From NCBI GenBank assembly GCA_016292745.1, contig JAEDFO010000005.1, forward strand, positions 1-64,000: a DNA stretch of 64,000 nt. The letters are read 5' to 3'. Both the position numbers and the translations under genes were made by a program. Numbering within the stretch: the stretch's first letter is position 1; the number at the start of each line of letters is the position of its first letter. This DNA is from Muribaculaceae bacterium. GTDB lineage: Bacteria > Bacteroidota > Bacteroidia > Bacteroidales > Muribaculaceae. Shown piece after piece: positions 34,888 through 42,618 of this stretch. The notes beneath the pieces are model-generated. The model was not told where the DNA came from, did no database searches, and saw nothing but the letters and a program-made list of their open reading frames with translations.

Positions 34888-36093
34888 GTGAACATCAAAG
34901 GCAACATAGAAAAGCTCAAAACAGCCCTGAGGAATTGCATCGGCAGTATCAAGGAATTGGCTCACAATCCCAAGCAGCTGAAGCAGAAATGCCTTGAGCA
35001 ATGGAAAAATGTACGCAACTCGCTGTTCACCATTCTCGACTGGTATATCATACGCAAATTCCTGGGCTCGTACGTGTTCTCCATCATTCTGTTGCTTGCC
35101 ATAGTGATTGTGTTCGACATTAACGAGAAAATCGACTCGATGCTTAAGGCGCCACTCCACGACACCATTTTCGACTATTTCGTCAATTTCCTCCCGTATT
35201 TTGCCAACCAGTTCAGCCCGCTGTTCACATTCATCGCTGTGATTTTCTTCACCTCGAAGATGGCCGACCACTCCGAAATCATTGCAATCCTGTCGAGCGG
35301 CGTAAGCTACCGACGCTTCACACGGCCATATATGGTTGCAGCTACAGTGATTGCGGCCCTGTCGTTCGTGCTTAGCGCATACATCATTCCTCCAGCAAAC
35401 GTTGAGCGCATTGCCTACACCAACAAATATGTGAAGAACAAGCGAGTGGACACCGGAGCCAACATCCAGCTCCAAGTGAGCCCAGGCGTGATTGCATATA
35501 TGGCCCGCTACGACAATAATTCAAAGACCGGATACAAATTCTCGCTCGATAAATTCGAGGGAAAATCACTGAAATCGCGACTCACTGCTCAGTCGATTGT
35601 CTACGACACTCTTTTCAGCTGGACAGTCCACAGCTATCAGATTCGCGACTTCAAGGGACTGCGCGAAGAGATGCGCTCGGGAACAAAGCTCGACACAATC
35701 ATCTCTTTCGTGCCTCGTGACTTCCTCATCTCGGTCAACGACCAGGAAACCTTGACCACCCCCGAACTGCGCGACTATATCAACGCCCAGAAAAAACGCG
35801 GCGTGGCCAACATAAAGAACTTTGAAATCGAACTCGAACGCCGATATGCCATGACGGCCGCAGCCTACATCCTCACACTCATCGGCATGTCGCTGTCGTC
35901 GCGGAAAGTGCGAGGCGGCACCGGTGTTAACATCGGCATCGGGCTGGCTCTGAGTTTCTCTTATATTCTGTTCTCTACGGTCACCGCTTCGTTTGCTGTT
36001 TCGGGGCTCACATCGCCACTGGTGGCAATGTGGATTCCTAACGTAATCTACATTATCATCGGCATATTCTTATATCGCAAGGCTTCGGTTTAA
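34888..36093 (+). CDS. LptF/LptG family (YjgP/YjgQ) LPS-export permease
   Basis: 401 residues from the GTG at 34888. A TTG at 34861 lies in the promoter -7 box, so GTG is preferred. The start is an amphipathic region of about 50 residues, then LDWYIIRKFLGSYVFSIILL, two more N-terminal membrane segments, a periplasmic beta-jellyroll (residues about 170-285) and three C-terminal segments with YAMTAAAYILTLIGMSLSSRKVRGG. The family forms the inner-membrane part of the LPS transporter with the ATPase LptB. Whether it is LptF or LptG is undecided. Tgt next to such a permease is, from memory, common in Bacteroidales. Confidence 0.9.
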   Translation: MNIKGNIEKLKTALRNCIGSIKELAHNPKQLKQKCLEQWKNVRNSLFTILDWYIIRKFLGSYVFSIILLLAIVIVFDINEKIDSMLKAPLHDTIFDYFVNFLPYFANQFSPLFTFIAVIFFTSKMADHSEIIAILSSGVSYRRFTRPYMVAATVIAALSFVLSAYIIPPANVERIAYTNKYVKNKRVDTGANIQLQVSPGVIAYMARYDNNSKTGYKFSLDKFEGKSLKSRLTAQSIVYDTLFSWTVHSYQIRDFKGLREEMRSGTKLDTIISFVPRDFLISVNDQETLTTPELRDYINAQKKRGVANIKNFEIELERRYAMTAAAYILTLIGMSLSSRKVRGGTGVNIGIGLALSFSYILFSTVTASFAVSGLTSPLVAMWIPNVIYIIIGIFLYRKASV

Positions 36094-36126
36094 GCCTTTT
36101 TACTAAACAAAAACACCAATATTGAA

Positions 36127-36558
36127 ATGACCGATTCATCGATACATCCAATAGCCGAAAGCAGCAATATGGAGCTGCCGATTCTCGACGGACTCATTCC
36201 CGCCGGGTTCCCCAGCCCGCTTCAGGGCATCGCCCAAGACTACATCGACCTTAACCGCGAACTCATCAGCCACCCGTCGTCAACGTTTTGCGCTCGCGTC
36301 ACCGGCAACTCGATGATTGATTCCGGCATTTGCGACGGCGACTTGCTGATAATCGACAAATCGCTCGACCCTCACGACGGCGCCATCGCTGTGTGTTTCG
36401 TTGATGGCGAATTCACACTCAAGCGCATTGCCATACGCCACGATGGCGTGTATCTGGTGCCCGCCAATCCTAAATTCAAGGAAATAAAGGTTAGCGAGGA
36501 GAGCAATTTCCAGGTGTGGGGCATCGTGACCTACATAATTAAAGCCACATCTAAATAG
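36127..36558 (+). CDS. umuD: UmuD-like self-cleaving SOS protein
   Basis: 143 residues, peptidase family S24. The self-cleavage site Ala26-Gly27 is in LIPAGFPSP, catalytic Ser62 in VTGNSMIDSGI and catalytic Lys99 in EFTLKRIA. Spacing matches E. coli UmuD closely (cleavage near 24, Ser60, Lys97). There is no N-terminal DNA-binding domain, so it is UmuD and not LexA. RecA-stimulated cleavage would yield UmuD', the partner of UmuC in polymerase V. It precedes umuC by 31 bases. No LexA box or sigma-ABfr promoter was seen in the 33 bases after lptG, so read-through from lptG is possible. Confidence 0.93.
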   Translation: MTDSSIHPIAESSNMELPILDGLIPAGFPSPLQGIAQDYIDLNRELISHPSSTFCARVTGNSMIDSGICDGDLLIIDKSLDPHDGAIAVCFVDGEFTLKRIAIRHDGVYLVPANPKFKEIKVSEESNFQVWGIVTYIIKATSK

Positions 36559-36589
36559 TCTGCCATTTCCAGACACTACAGTCACCGAT

Positions 36590-37852
36590 ATGCGAGCCCT
36601 CGTAGATTGCAACAACTTTTTCGTGTCGTGCGAACGGGTGTTCAACCCATCGCTCAACGGCGTACCCGTGATAGTGATGTCGGGCAACGACGGCTGTGTG
36701 ATTGCACGAAGCAACGAAGCGAAGGCCCTCGGCATTCCAATGGGAGCTCCGGTGTTTCAGTGGCGCGAGGTGATTGAACGAAACAATGTGCGCTGCTACT
36801 CGTGCAACCATGTGCTATATGGCGACATGTCGCGCCGAATAATGACCCTGCTGGCCGAGATGGTTGAGGACATCGAGATTTTCTCGGTCGACGAGGCCTT
36901 CTTCACCATTCCCGACGACACAGGCATCGACACTCTTAAGCAGATTGCCTTCCGTATACAGAAATGCACCGGAATTCCGGTGAGCATCGGAGCCAGCCGA
37001 AGCCGCACCCTGGCTAAGATTGCATCGCACATTGCCAAGAAAGAATGCCTCGACACCACCCATGCTTTCATCCTCAACAATCGCGATGAGGTGCGTCGAC
37101 GCCTTGCCGCAACTCCGGTGGGCGATGTGTGGGGCATAGGCCGACGCACCCGCGACAAGCTGCTTGCCACCAACATCGAGACTGCACTGCAATTCTCGAT
37201 GATGTCAAGAAAATGGGTGAAATCGAAATTCACCATCACCGGCGAACGCACATGGCTCGAACTGCACGGCGTTGACTGCACCATGCCGAGCCCAGTAGAT
37301 GCTCCCCGACAAAGCCTGTCGCATTCGCGCACTTTTGCAACCGACGTAACCGATTTCACACAGCTACGGCAAGCAATTGCCTCGTTTGCCACCACTTGCG
37401 CCGAAAAGTTGCGTAACGAAGGTCTTATTGCCGGCAAAATAACCGTTTTCATTGCCGGAAACATCCACCACGACACTCCGCAATACAGCAACTCGGCCAC
37501 TGCCGACATAACATATCCAACTTCGAGCACCCTCGAGATTGTTAAATATGCCGACCGCCTATTTGCCGCAATCTTCCGCCAAGGCTACGGCTATAAGCGC
37601 GCCGGGGTGTTTCTGGCCAATCTCTCGCCAAGCACAAACCGCCAAATGAAACTTTTCAACCCTATCGACGAGGCAAAGCACAACAATCTGATGAAAGCTG
37701 TCGACACCATCAACACCCGCATTGCCTATAATTCGCTGCACCTTGCCGCACTAAGCGGTGCCGATGAATGGCGTCCGAAAAGCGAGTTCCGATCGAGGGA
37801 ATTCACCACCAACTTCAGTCAGATTATGACCATAAACTGTAAGGAAAAATAA
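36590..37852 (+). CDS. umuC: UmuC-type Y-family translesion DNA polymerase
   Basis: 420 residues. Catalytic Asp6 is in LVDCNNFFVSCE, and Asp101-Glu102 in FSVDEAFF. The fingers motif is GCVIARSNEAKALGIPMG. The helix-hairpin-helix reads VGDVWGIGRRTRDKLL, and the little-finger/UmuC-specific C-terminal domain includes RQGYGYKRAGVFLANLSP. It bypasses DNA damage as polymerase V with UmuD'2. Length is normal and no catalytic residue is missing. It pairs with umuD directly upstream. It converges with cdsA across a 102-base gap. Confidence 0.95.
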   Translation: MRALVDCNNFFVSCERVFNPSLNGVPVIVMSGNDGCVIARSNEAKALGIPMGAPVFQWREVIERNNVRCYSCNHVLYGDMSRRIMTLLAEMVEDIEIFSVDEAFFTIPDDTGIDTLKQIAFRIQKCTGIPVSIGASRSRTLAKIASHIAKKECLDTTHAFILNNRDEVRRRLAATPVGDVWGIGRRTRDKLLATNIETALQFSMMSRKWVKSKFTITGERTWLELHGVDCTMPSPVDAPRQSLSHSRTFATDVTDFTQLRQAIASFATTCAEKLRNEGLIAGKITVFIAGNIHHDTPQYSNSATADITYPTSSTLEIVKYADRLFAAIFRQGYGYKRAGVFLANLSPSTNRQMKLFNPIDEAKHNNLMKAVDTINTRIAYNSLHLAALSGADEWRPKSEFRSREFTTNFSQIMTINCKEK

Positions 37853-37875
37853 CCCCCAATTCATTCCTCACAGCA

Positions 37876-37918
37876 TTCGCTGCAAAGATACGGACAACAA
37901 CAATGCCGCAGCAGCGAA
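37876..37918. repeat. Inverted repeat between umuC and cdsA
   Basis: TTCGCTGC (37876-37883) and GCAGCGAA (37911-37918) are perfect 8-bp arms with a 27-base spacer in the convergent gap. It could act as a bidirectional terminator; no T-run is present. Confidence 0.35.
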
Positions 37919-37954
37919 AACCGCCGCTACTTAAAAACTGCAACTGACATTTTT

Positions 37955-38770
37955 TCAGATTATCATCAGAATAAGGGCGCCGACAGCCAGAGATACCAGC
38001 AGGAGGCTGTCGATGCGGTCGAGAATGCCTCCATGGCCGGGTATCAACTTGCCGGAATCCTTCACTCCTACCGTGCGCTTAATGAGCGATTCGCATAAAT
38101 CGCCCCATGTGGAAAATATTGTAACCAATACGGCAAACACTATCCACTGTGTGTAGCCGCTGAGCAAAACGTAGCCATCGGGGATAAAACGTGCAGCCAG
38201 CGCTGCAATTATTATCGAAAGGCCGAGGCCTCCGAAGAATCCTTCCCACGATTTCTTGGGCGAGATACGCTCAAACAATCGATGCTTGCCTATCAGGCAC
38301 CCCACCATATACGCTCCAGTGTCGCTTATCCAGATAAAGGCAAACATGGCAAGTACCATATATTGCCCTACAAAATGGTAAAGGCTTGAGAGTATCGACA
38401 GAGGCAATGCCACATACACCTGCCCCATAAGGCTTGCACTGAGCGAGGTGAGCGGATTGCCCTGCTTTATGTAAAGCTGCACCACCAGCCTTGCCACCAG
38501 ATATGCCAGATATAACCCGATACCAAGCGTAGAGCCACCTATCACCCATATCACCGGCACCCAAAACAGCAACAAGCCGCCTACGGCATCAAGTGATTTC
38601 TCAATGTTCCGGCCCTCGGCCGACATGAGGTGGTTGAACTCATGTATTCCCAACACTGCAATCAGTCCGAAAAGGATGTCGAACAGCAATTCGTTGTCAA
38701 TCACGAGCGATGCTATGATGAGTACCCCATACAGTATTCCTGATATTGCACGTATAATGAACTTTTTCAC
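37955..38770 (-). CDS. cdsA: Phosphatidate cytidylyltransferase (CDP-diglyceride synthase)
   Basis: 271 residues from the GTG at 38770 (KKFIIRAISGILYGVLI follows). The frame is open to 39040, but everything upstream of the GTG is promoter or a neighbouring gene, and reads as non-coding sequence. About eight membrane segments are seen. The CdsA signature near the C-terminus reads KRTVGVKDSGKLIPGHGGILDRIDSLL, of which KDSGKLIPGHGGILDRID is the core with the catalytic Asp residues; SPKKSWEGFFGG is the second conserved block. It makes CDP-diacylglycerol from phosphatidate and CTP. An excellent promoter lies 36 bases upstream. Confidence 0.95.
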   Translation of the reverse strand: MKKFIIRAISGILYGVLIIASLVIDNELLFDILFGLIAVLGIHEFNHLMSAEGRNIEKSLDAVGGLLLFWVPVIWVIGGSTLGIGLYLAYLVARLVVQLYIKQGNPLTSLSASLMGQVYVALPLSILSSLYHFVGQYMVLAMFAFIWISDTGAYMVGCLIGKHRLFERISPKKSWEGFFGGLGLSIIIAALAARFIPDGYVLLSGYTQWIVFAVLVTIFSTWGDLCESLIKRTVGVKDSGKLIPGHGGILDRIDSLLLVSLAVGALILMII

Positions 38771-38805
38771 GATATTTCTATAATTAGTTTGCCTTAATTG
38801 TATTG

Positions 38806-38836
38806 CAAATGTACTGAAAACATATGGTAAGGCAAA
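38806..38836 (-). promoter_or_regulatory. Sigma-ABfr promoter for cdsA
   Basis: The minus strand carries TTTG (38836-38833), a 19-base gap, then TACATTTG (38813-38806). The position, 36 bases before the GTG at 38770, fixes the start choice. Confidence 0.7.
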
Positions 38837-38888
38837 GAACCACGCCATTTTTTGTGTGCTACACGGGAAACGATGAGGTTGAAATGGC

Positions 38889-39086
38889 CTATTTGCCGTC
38901 GGGGCCGGCACTGTGCTTGACTGCCAGACCTGAGAACACCATGCCCAGAACCACCAGCGACATGCCAATGGGCAGCGGACAACTGTACGACTTGTCGCCA
39001 AACATTGAAATAAGGATGAAAGCGGCGCCGCTGATGGCAAAGCACACGGCCGCTACACGGTAATAATTGATTTTCTTGTTGTTCAT
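38889..39086 (-). CDS. Small two-segment membrane protein, hypothetical
   Basis: 65 residues starting MNNKKINYYRVAAVCFAISG. Two hydrophobic segments, AAVCFAISGAAFILISMF and PIGMSLVVLGMVFSGLAV, are joined by a short polar loop (GDKSYSCPLP) in a small hairpin. The tail is KHSAGPDGK. It is too short for a family call, but a lysine-rich start, clean membrane segments and ordinary codon use argue that it is real. It lies between the esterase terminator and the cdsA promoter on the same strand. Its own promoter was not found. Confidence 0.55.
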   Translation of the reverse strand: MNNKKINYYRVAAVCFAISGAAFILISMFGDKSYSCPLPIGMSLVVLGMVFSGLAVKHSAGPDGK

Positions 39087-39165
39087 AACTATATTCTGTT
39101 TTTATTGTCTTTTATTCTATTAGTCAGCCAATAATATCAATAATTACAGTTCAAGTGGCGGTTTT

Positions 39166-39209
39166 CGCAAAAAATCACCGCACCCCAAGCAGTAACTTTG
39201 GAGTGCGGT
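39166..39209 (-). terminator. Rho-independent terminator of the sialate O-acetylesterase gene
   Basis: ACCGCAC (39177-39183) pairs with GTGCGGT (39203-39209), extended by CCAA/TTGG inside. On the minus strand it is followed by GATTTTTTG (39174-39166). It lies 34 bases after the esterase stop. Confidence 0.8.
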
Positions 39210-39242
39210 TAAAAAGGGATATACTATATATGAACAGTATTA

Positions 39243-41201
39243 TTATTGAGCAACTTTCCATCGGTCGGTGCGGAACGGCGACAGTGGCATATCACCAGCC
39301 CCATACACATTGCATGTGGGGTTATCCGACCATCCATATCGAACGGCCATGGGATGCTTTACTTCGCTGCAACGCAGCACCACGCATCCGTCCTTCACCT
39401 CGCCATCGGCTCGATGGAACACTCGGTCGGGACCGGCAACCACAAACCCTTCGGCTTTGCCATTCTTGGCTACAACCGGAACGGTGAAGCGGACGGTTAC
39501 ACAATCTCCATCTACAGTATGACTCTTATACATCGGAGTGACTGAAGTGCCTAAGCCATAGGTTGTGTTCAGGGCCAGCTCGGCCAATCGACGTCCCACC
39601 TCCTGCTTGTCTTTCGGATGAATATCGTCGGCCAGACCACGTTCAATGGTAACTGCCATTCCTGTGTTGCTCAGTTCAAGCGCCTTGGTTTGTGCCTCGC
39701 GCAGTGGTGCCCAGCCTGAATTGGCATCGAAATATTGCGGGTTGCGGAAATTGGCAAGTTGCACGAAATAGAACGGAAAGTCGTAACCCCACTTGTCGCG
39801 CCAGTCGCAAATCATCGACGGGAACAGCACGGAATAGCTGTCGCTACGGCCTTCGTTCGATTCTCCTTGATACCATATGGCACCCTTTATCGGGAAACCG
39901 ATAAACGGATTCACCATGGCATTGTACAGTATTGCGGGATACGATGGAAACTGGCCTCCAAGGGGCGACGACGGCGCATCGCCATATTTATCCTTCGACA
40001 CACCCACGGCATACTTCCAGTCGCCGGTTATTGCCAATCGCTTACCGTTGCATTCCAGATAGAATTCCGACGCATCGCCATACACGCCACCGTTTCCACG
40101 GTTGTCGAATACCCTGACGGTAAGTTCGCATTCTCCGGCACGCGATTTCGATGCCGGAATGGTATATCGGCGAGGCTTGTCCCAACCTGTTGTGCTGCCA
40201 ATCTCCACGCCATTGAGATATGTAATATCATCGTCGTCAATCATGCCGATGCTCAGTGTCACATCTTTGCCGGCAAATTCTGCGGGAATGTTAAGTGTTC
40301 GCTTAAACCACACCACACCATCGAAATCCTCCATGCCGTTTTCCTCCCACACACCGGCAAGAGGAAGGGTCTTCCAGGTCTTGGTGTCGGTTTTCCGGCT
40401 TGCCCAAGTCCCGGGCGCCGACATTCCTGCATCGAGAGCAATAACTCGGTCGTTCCATGCCTTCATACGGGCATTATAGTCGGCAATTATGCTGTCGGTG
40501 TTATGGATGTCGCGGGCGCGATTGGCCTCTTCACTGAATTCGGGCAGAGTGGCGAGCATATCGAGGCTGGTCCAGGCTTCAGCTGGAGTGCCGCCCCATG
40601 TGCTATCGATAATGCCGATATGTACATCAGGGATGTTGTTGGTGATATGACGGGCAAAGAAATATGCAGCCGATGAGAAACCGGGCACAGTGCTCGGTGT
40701 GCATGGCTGCCAGCCACCCATCGACAGGTTAACCTCTTGGTGCGGCACCAAAGCGGTGGTGTTCTCCACCTGGAGCAGATGAATGCGCGGATGATTGGCA
40801 GCAGCTATCTCGGCCTCATAGTTCATAATCCTGCCCCAGCCTGCCAATGGCATCTCCATGTTCGATTGGCCTGAGCAGAACCACACTTCGCCGCTATACA
40901 CATTGCTGAGCTTCAGCTCTTTTCCGTCGCTGAACGATAGCGTGTACGGGCCACCTGCCGATGGAACAGCCACATCTACGGCCCAACAGCCATCAGCATC
41001 GGCGCGAACGACTGTAGGCTGGGCATCCCAACCAAGGCGCACAGTAACCTTGGCATTCTTTTTAGCTGTGCCATGTATGGTTAGTGAAGAATTCTGTTGA
41101 AGCACCATATTGTTGGTGAAATAGCTTGGCAGAGTTATCTTGGCATGCGAAGTAAGCGCCACGACTGCCGACAAAACTAATAATGATAAGGTCTTTCTCA
41201 T
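39243..41201 (-). CDS. Sialate O-acetylesterase-like carbohydrate esterase (SASA family), secreted
   Basis: 652 residues with signal peptide MRKTLSLLVLSAVVALTSHA. The SGNH-type catalytic Ser113 is in CSGQSNMEMP. IWYQGESN is block III, and the catalytic Asp/His pair is in LADDIHPKDKQEVGRR near residue 540. A jelly-roll insertion (SIGMIDDDDITYLNGVEIG) splits the esterase domain, as in Bacteroidetes members. It removes acetyl groups from sialic acid or other acetylated sugars. It stands alone with its own promoter box and a good terminator; no sialidase is adjacent, so the substrate is open. Confidence 0.9.
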   Translation of the reverse strand: MRKTLSLLVLSAVVALTSHAKITLPSYFTNNMVLQQNSSLTIHGTAKKNAKVTVRLGWDAQPTVVRADADGCWAVDVAVPSAGGPYTLSFSDGKELKLSNVYSGEVWFCSGQSNMEMPLAGWGRIMNYEAEIAAANHPRIHLLQVENTTALVPHQEVNLSMGGWQPCTPSTVPGFSSAAYFFARHITNNIPDVHIGIIDSTWGGTPAEAWTSLDMLATLPEFSEEANRARDIHNTDSIIADYNARMKAWNDRVIALDAGMSAPGTWASRKTDTKTWKTLPLAGVWEENGMEDFDGVVWFKRTLNIPAEFAGKDVTLSIGMIDDDDITYLNGVEIGSTTGWDKPRRYTIPASKSRAGECELTVRVFDNRGNGGVYGDASEFYLECNGKRLAITGDWKYAVGVSKDKYGDAPSSPLGGQFPSYPAILYNAMVNPFIGFPIKGAIWYQGESNEGRSDSYSVLFPSMICDWRDKWGYDFPFYFVQLANFRNPQYFDANSGWAPLREAQTKALELSNTGMAVTIERGLADDIHPKDKQEVGRRLAELALNTTYGLGTSVTPMYKSHTVDGDCVTVRFTVPVVAKNGKAEGFVVAGPDRVFHRADGEVKDGCVVLRCSEVKHPMAVRYGWSDNPTCNVYGAGDMPLSPFRTDRWKVAQ

Positions 41202-41249
41202 TTTTCGGTAATTGCTTGGTTATTTTCGGTTGGTTAATATGTTTAGAAA

Positions 41250-41257
41250 CAAAATTA
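41250..41257 (-). promoter_or_regulatory. Promoter -7 box for the esterase gene
   Basis: The minus strand reads TAATTTTG, 49 bases before the ATG at 41201. No clear -33 box; the region upstream is the hflX terminator. Confidence 0.45.
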
Positions 41258-41290
41258 TAAAAAAAGCGGGAAACGTAGGCCTCACCTAAC

Positions 41291-41323
41291 TGAAAAAAAC
41301 AACGAGAGCGTCAGCCCTCGTTG
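41291..41323 (-). terminator. Rho-independent terminator overlapping the hflX stop codon
   Basis: On the minus strand CAACGAG (41323-41317) pairs with CTCGTTG (41306-41300), followed by a run of seven T (41299-41293). The 5' arm encodes the last codons of hflX and the TGA stop lies in the loop. Confidence 0.8.
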
Positions 41324-42549
41324 TCGTTGTTGTATGTATCGTCGTATTTTTCGAAAAGGAAATCGTTATACGGGAACCTCGCGGTGTGTATTTCCTTGGC
41401 TTTCTGATAAAGCACCGCCTTGAGTTCATCGATATTGGTGCGGTTCTTGGCCGAAATGAATATGCAGTTATCGTTCATCTTGGCCATCCACGTTTGCTTA
41501 AGCTCCTCAAGCGGAATATTCTCGCGGGTACGGGGTGTAAGATCGTCGGCATCCTTGGGCACATGGGTGTAGGCATCGATTTTGTTGAACACGACAATCT
41601 GCTCCTTGTTCTGCGCATCGCACACATCCTGGAGGGTCTTGTTTACCACTTCAATCTGCTCCTCAAACTGCGGATGCGACACATCGACTACGTGCACCAG
41701 CAAGTCGGCTTCACGAACTTCGTCGAGGGTGCTCTTGAACGAATCCACCAGATGTGTAGGCAACTTGCGGATAAACCCTACAGTGTCGGTAAGCAGAAAC
41801 GGCAGGTTTTCTATTATCACCTTGCGCACAGTTGTGTCAAGTGTGGCAAACAGTTTGTTTTCGGCAAACACATCACTTTTACTCAGCAGGTTCATCAGTG
41901 TCGACTTCCCCACGTTGGTATATCCCACCAAGGCAATGCGGGTGAGTTTACCTCGGTTCTTGCGCTGGATTGATTTCTGCTTGTCGAGGCTACGCAGACG
42001 CTCTTTCAGAAGCGATATCTTGTCGAGGATAATACGTCGGTCGGTTTCAATCTGAGTCTCACCGGGGCCTCGCATTCCTATACCACCGCGCTGACGCTCC
42101 AGGTGCGTCCACATACGAGTGAGTCGAGGCAGAAGATACTGGTACTGCGCCAATTCCACCTGCATCTTGGCGTTGGCAGTCTGGGCGCGCTTAGCGAAAA
42201 TGTCAAGAATCAGGCTTGTGCGGTCGAGAATCTTCACCTTCAGTTCTTTCTCCACATTCGAAATCTGCTTGGTGGAGAGGTCATCATCGAAAATCACCAA
42301 TCCCACTTCGTTATCTTCAACAAAGCGGGCTATCTCCTCGAGTTTTCCTTTTCCGACAAAGGTACGGGGATTGGGTGAATCGCAACGCTGAAGAAATTTC
42401 TTCACCGTAACGGCTCCGGCAGTATCGGCGAGGAAATCGAGCTCGTCGAGGTACTCCTTAGCCTTGATTTCGTTCTGCTGGGGAGTGATAAGTCCCACAA
42501 GGACTGCCTTTTCCGATGTTTCCTCGGTAATGATATGATTGTCAATCAT
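41311..42549 (-). CDS. hflX: HflX-type ribosome-associated GTPase
   Basis: 412 residues. The HflX domain has the glycine-rich signature RQRGGIGMRGPGETQIETDRR near 153-172. The GTPase domain follows with P-loop GYTNVGKST (209-217), DTVGFIRKLP (G3) and FNKIDAY (G4). HflX rescues stalled or heat-damaged ribosomes by splitting 70S particles. The last 15 residues (EKYDDTYNNDNEG end) are acidic, and their codons form the 5' arm of the terminator. A perfect sigma-ABfr promoter lies upstream, and a second -7 box closer to the start. Confidence 0.95.
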   Translation of the reverse strand: MIDNHIITEETSEKAVLVGLITPQQNEIKAKEYLDELDFLADTAGAVTVKKFLQRCDSPNPRTFVGKGKLEEIARFVEDNEVGLVIFDDDLSTKQISNVEKELKVKILDRTSLILDIFAKRAQTANAKMQVELAQYQYLLPRLTRMWTHLERQRGGIGMRGPGETQIETDRRIILDKISLLKERLRSLDKQKSIQRKNRGKLTRIALVGYTNVGKSTLMNLLSKSDVFAENKLFATLDTTVRKVIIENLPFLLTDTVGFIRKLPTHLVDSFKSTLDEVREADLLVHVVDVSHPQFEEQIEVVNKTLQDVCDAQNKEQIVVFNKIDAYTHVPKDADDLTPRTRENIPLEELKQTWMAKMNDNCIFISAKNRTNIDELKAVLYQKAKEIHTARFPYNDFLFEKYDDTYNNDNEG

Positions 42550-42558
42550 AGTTCAATT

Positions 42559-42566
42559 CAAAATTA
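42559..42566 (-). promoter_or_regulatory. Second candidate -7 box for hflX
   Basis: The minus strand reads TAATTTTG, ending 9 bases before the hflX ATG. It would give an almost leaderless transcript and has no -33 partner, so the upstream promoter is favoured. Confidence 0.25.
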
Positions 42567-42573
42567 GTGGGTG

Positions 42574-42605
42574 CAAAGTTAGCACCAGTTATTGAAATAG
42601 CCAAA
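42574..42605 (-). promoter_or_regulatory. Sigma-ABfr promoter for hflX
   Basis: The minus strand carries TTTG (42605-42602), a 20-base gap, then TAACTTTG (42581-42574). Both boxes are perfect; the -7 box ends 24 bases before the ATG. Confidence 0.65.
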
Positions 42606-42618
42606 TCACAGTACGGGC

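Noticed and set aside
38771-39040. A 90-residue N-terminal extension of cdsA
   Set aside because: It overlaps the cdsA promoter and the small membrane-protein gene in another frame, and its Trp/Cys/Pro-rich sequence does not resemble protein.
39735-40676. A 313-codon plus-strand frame
   Set aside because: Antisense to the sialate O-acetylesterase gene; no start context or family features.
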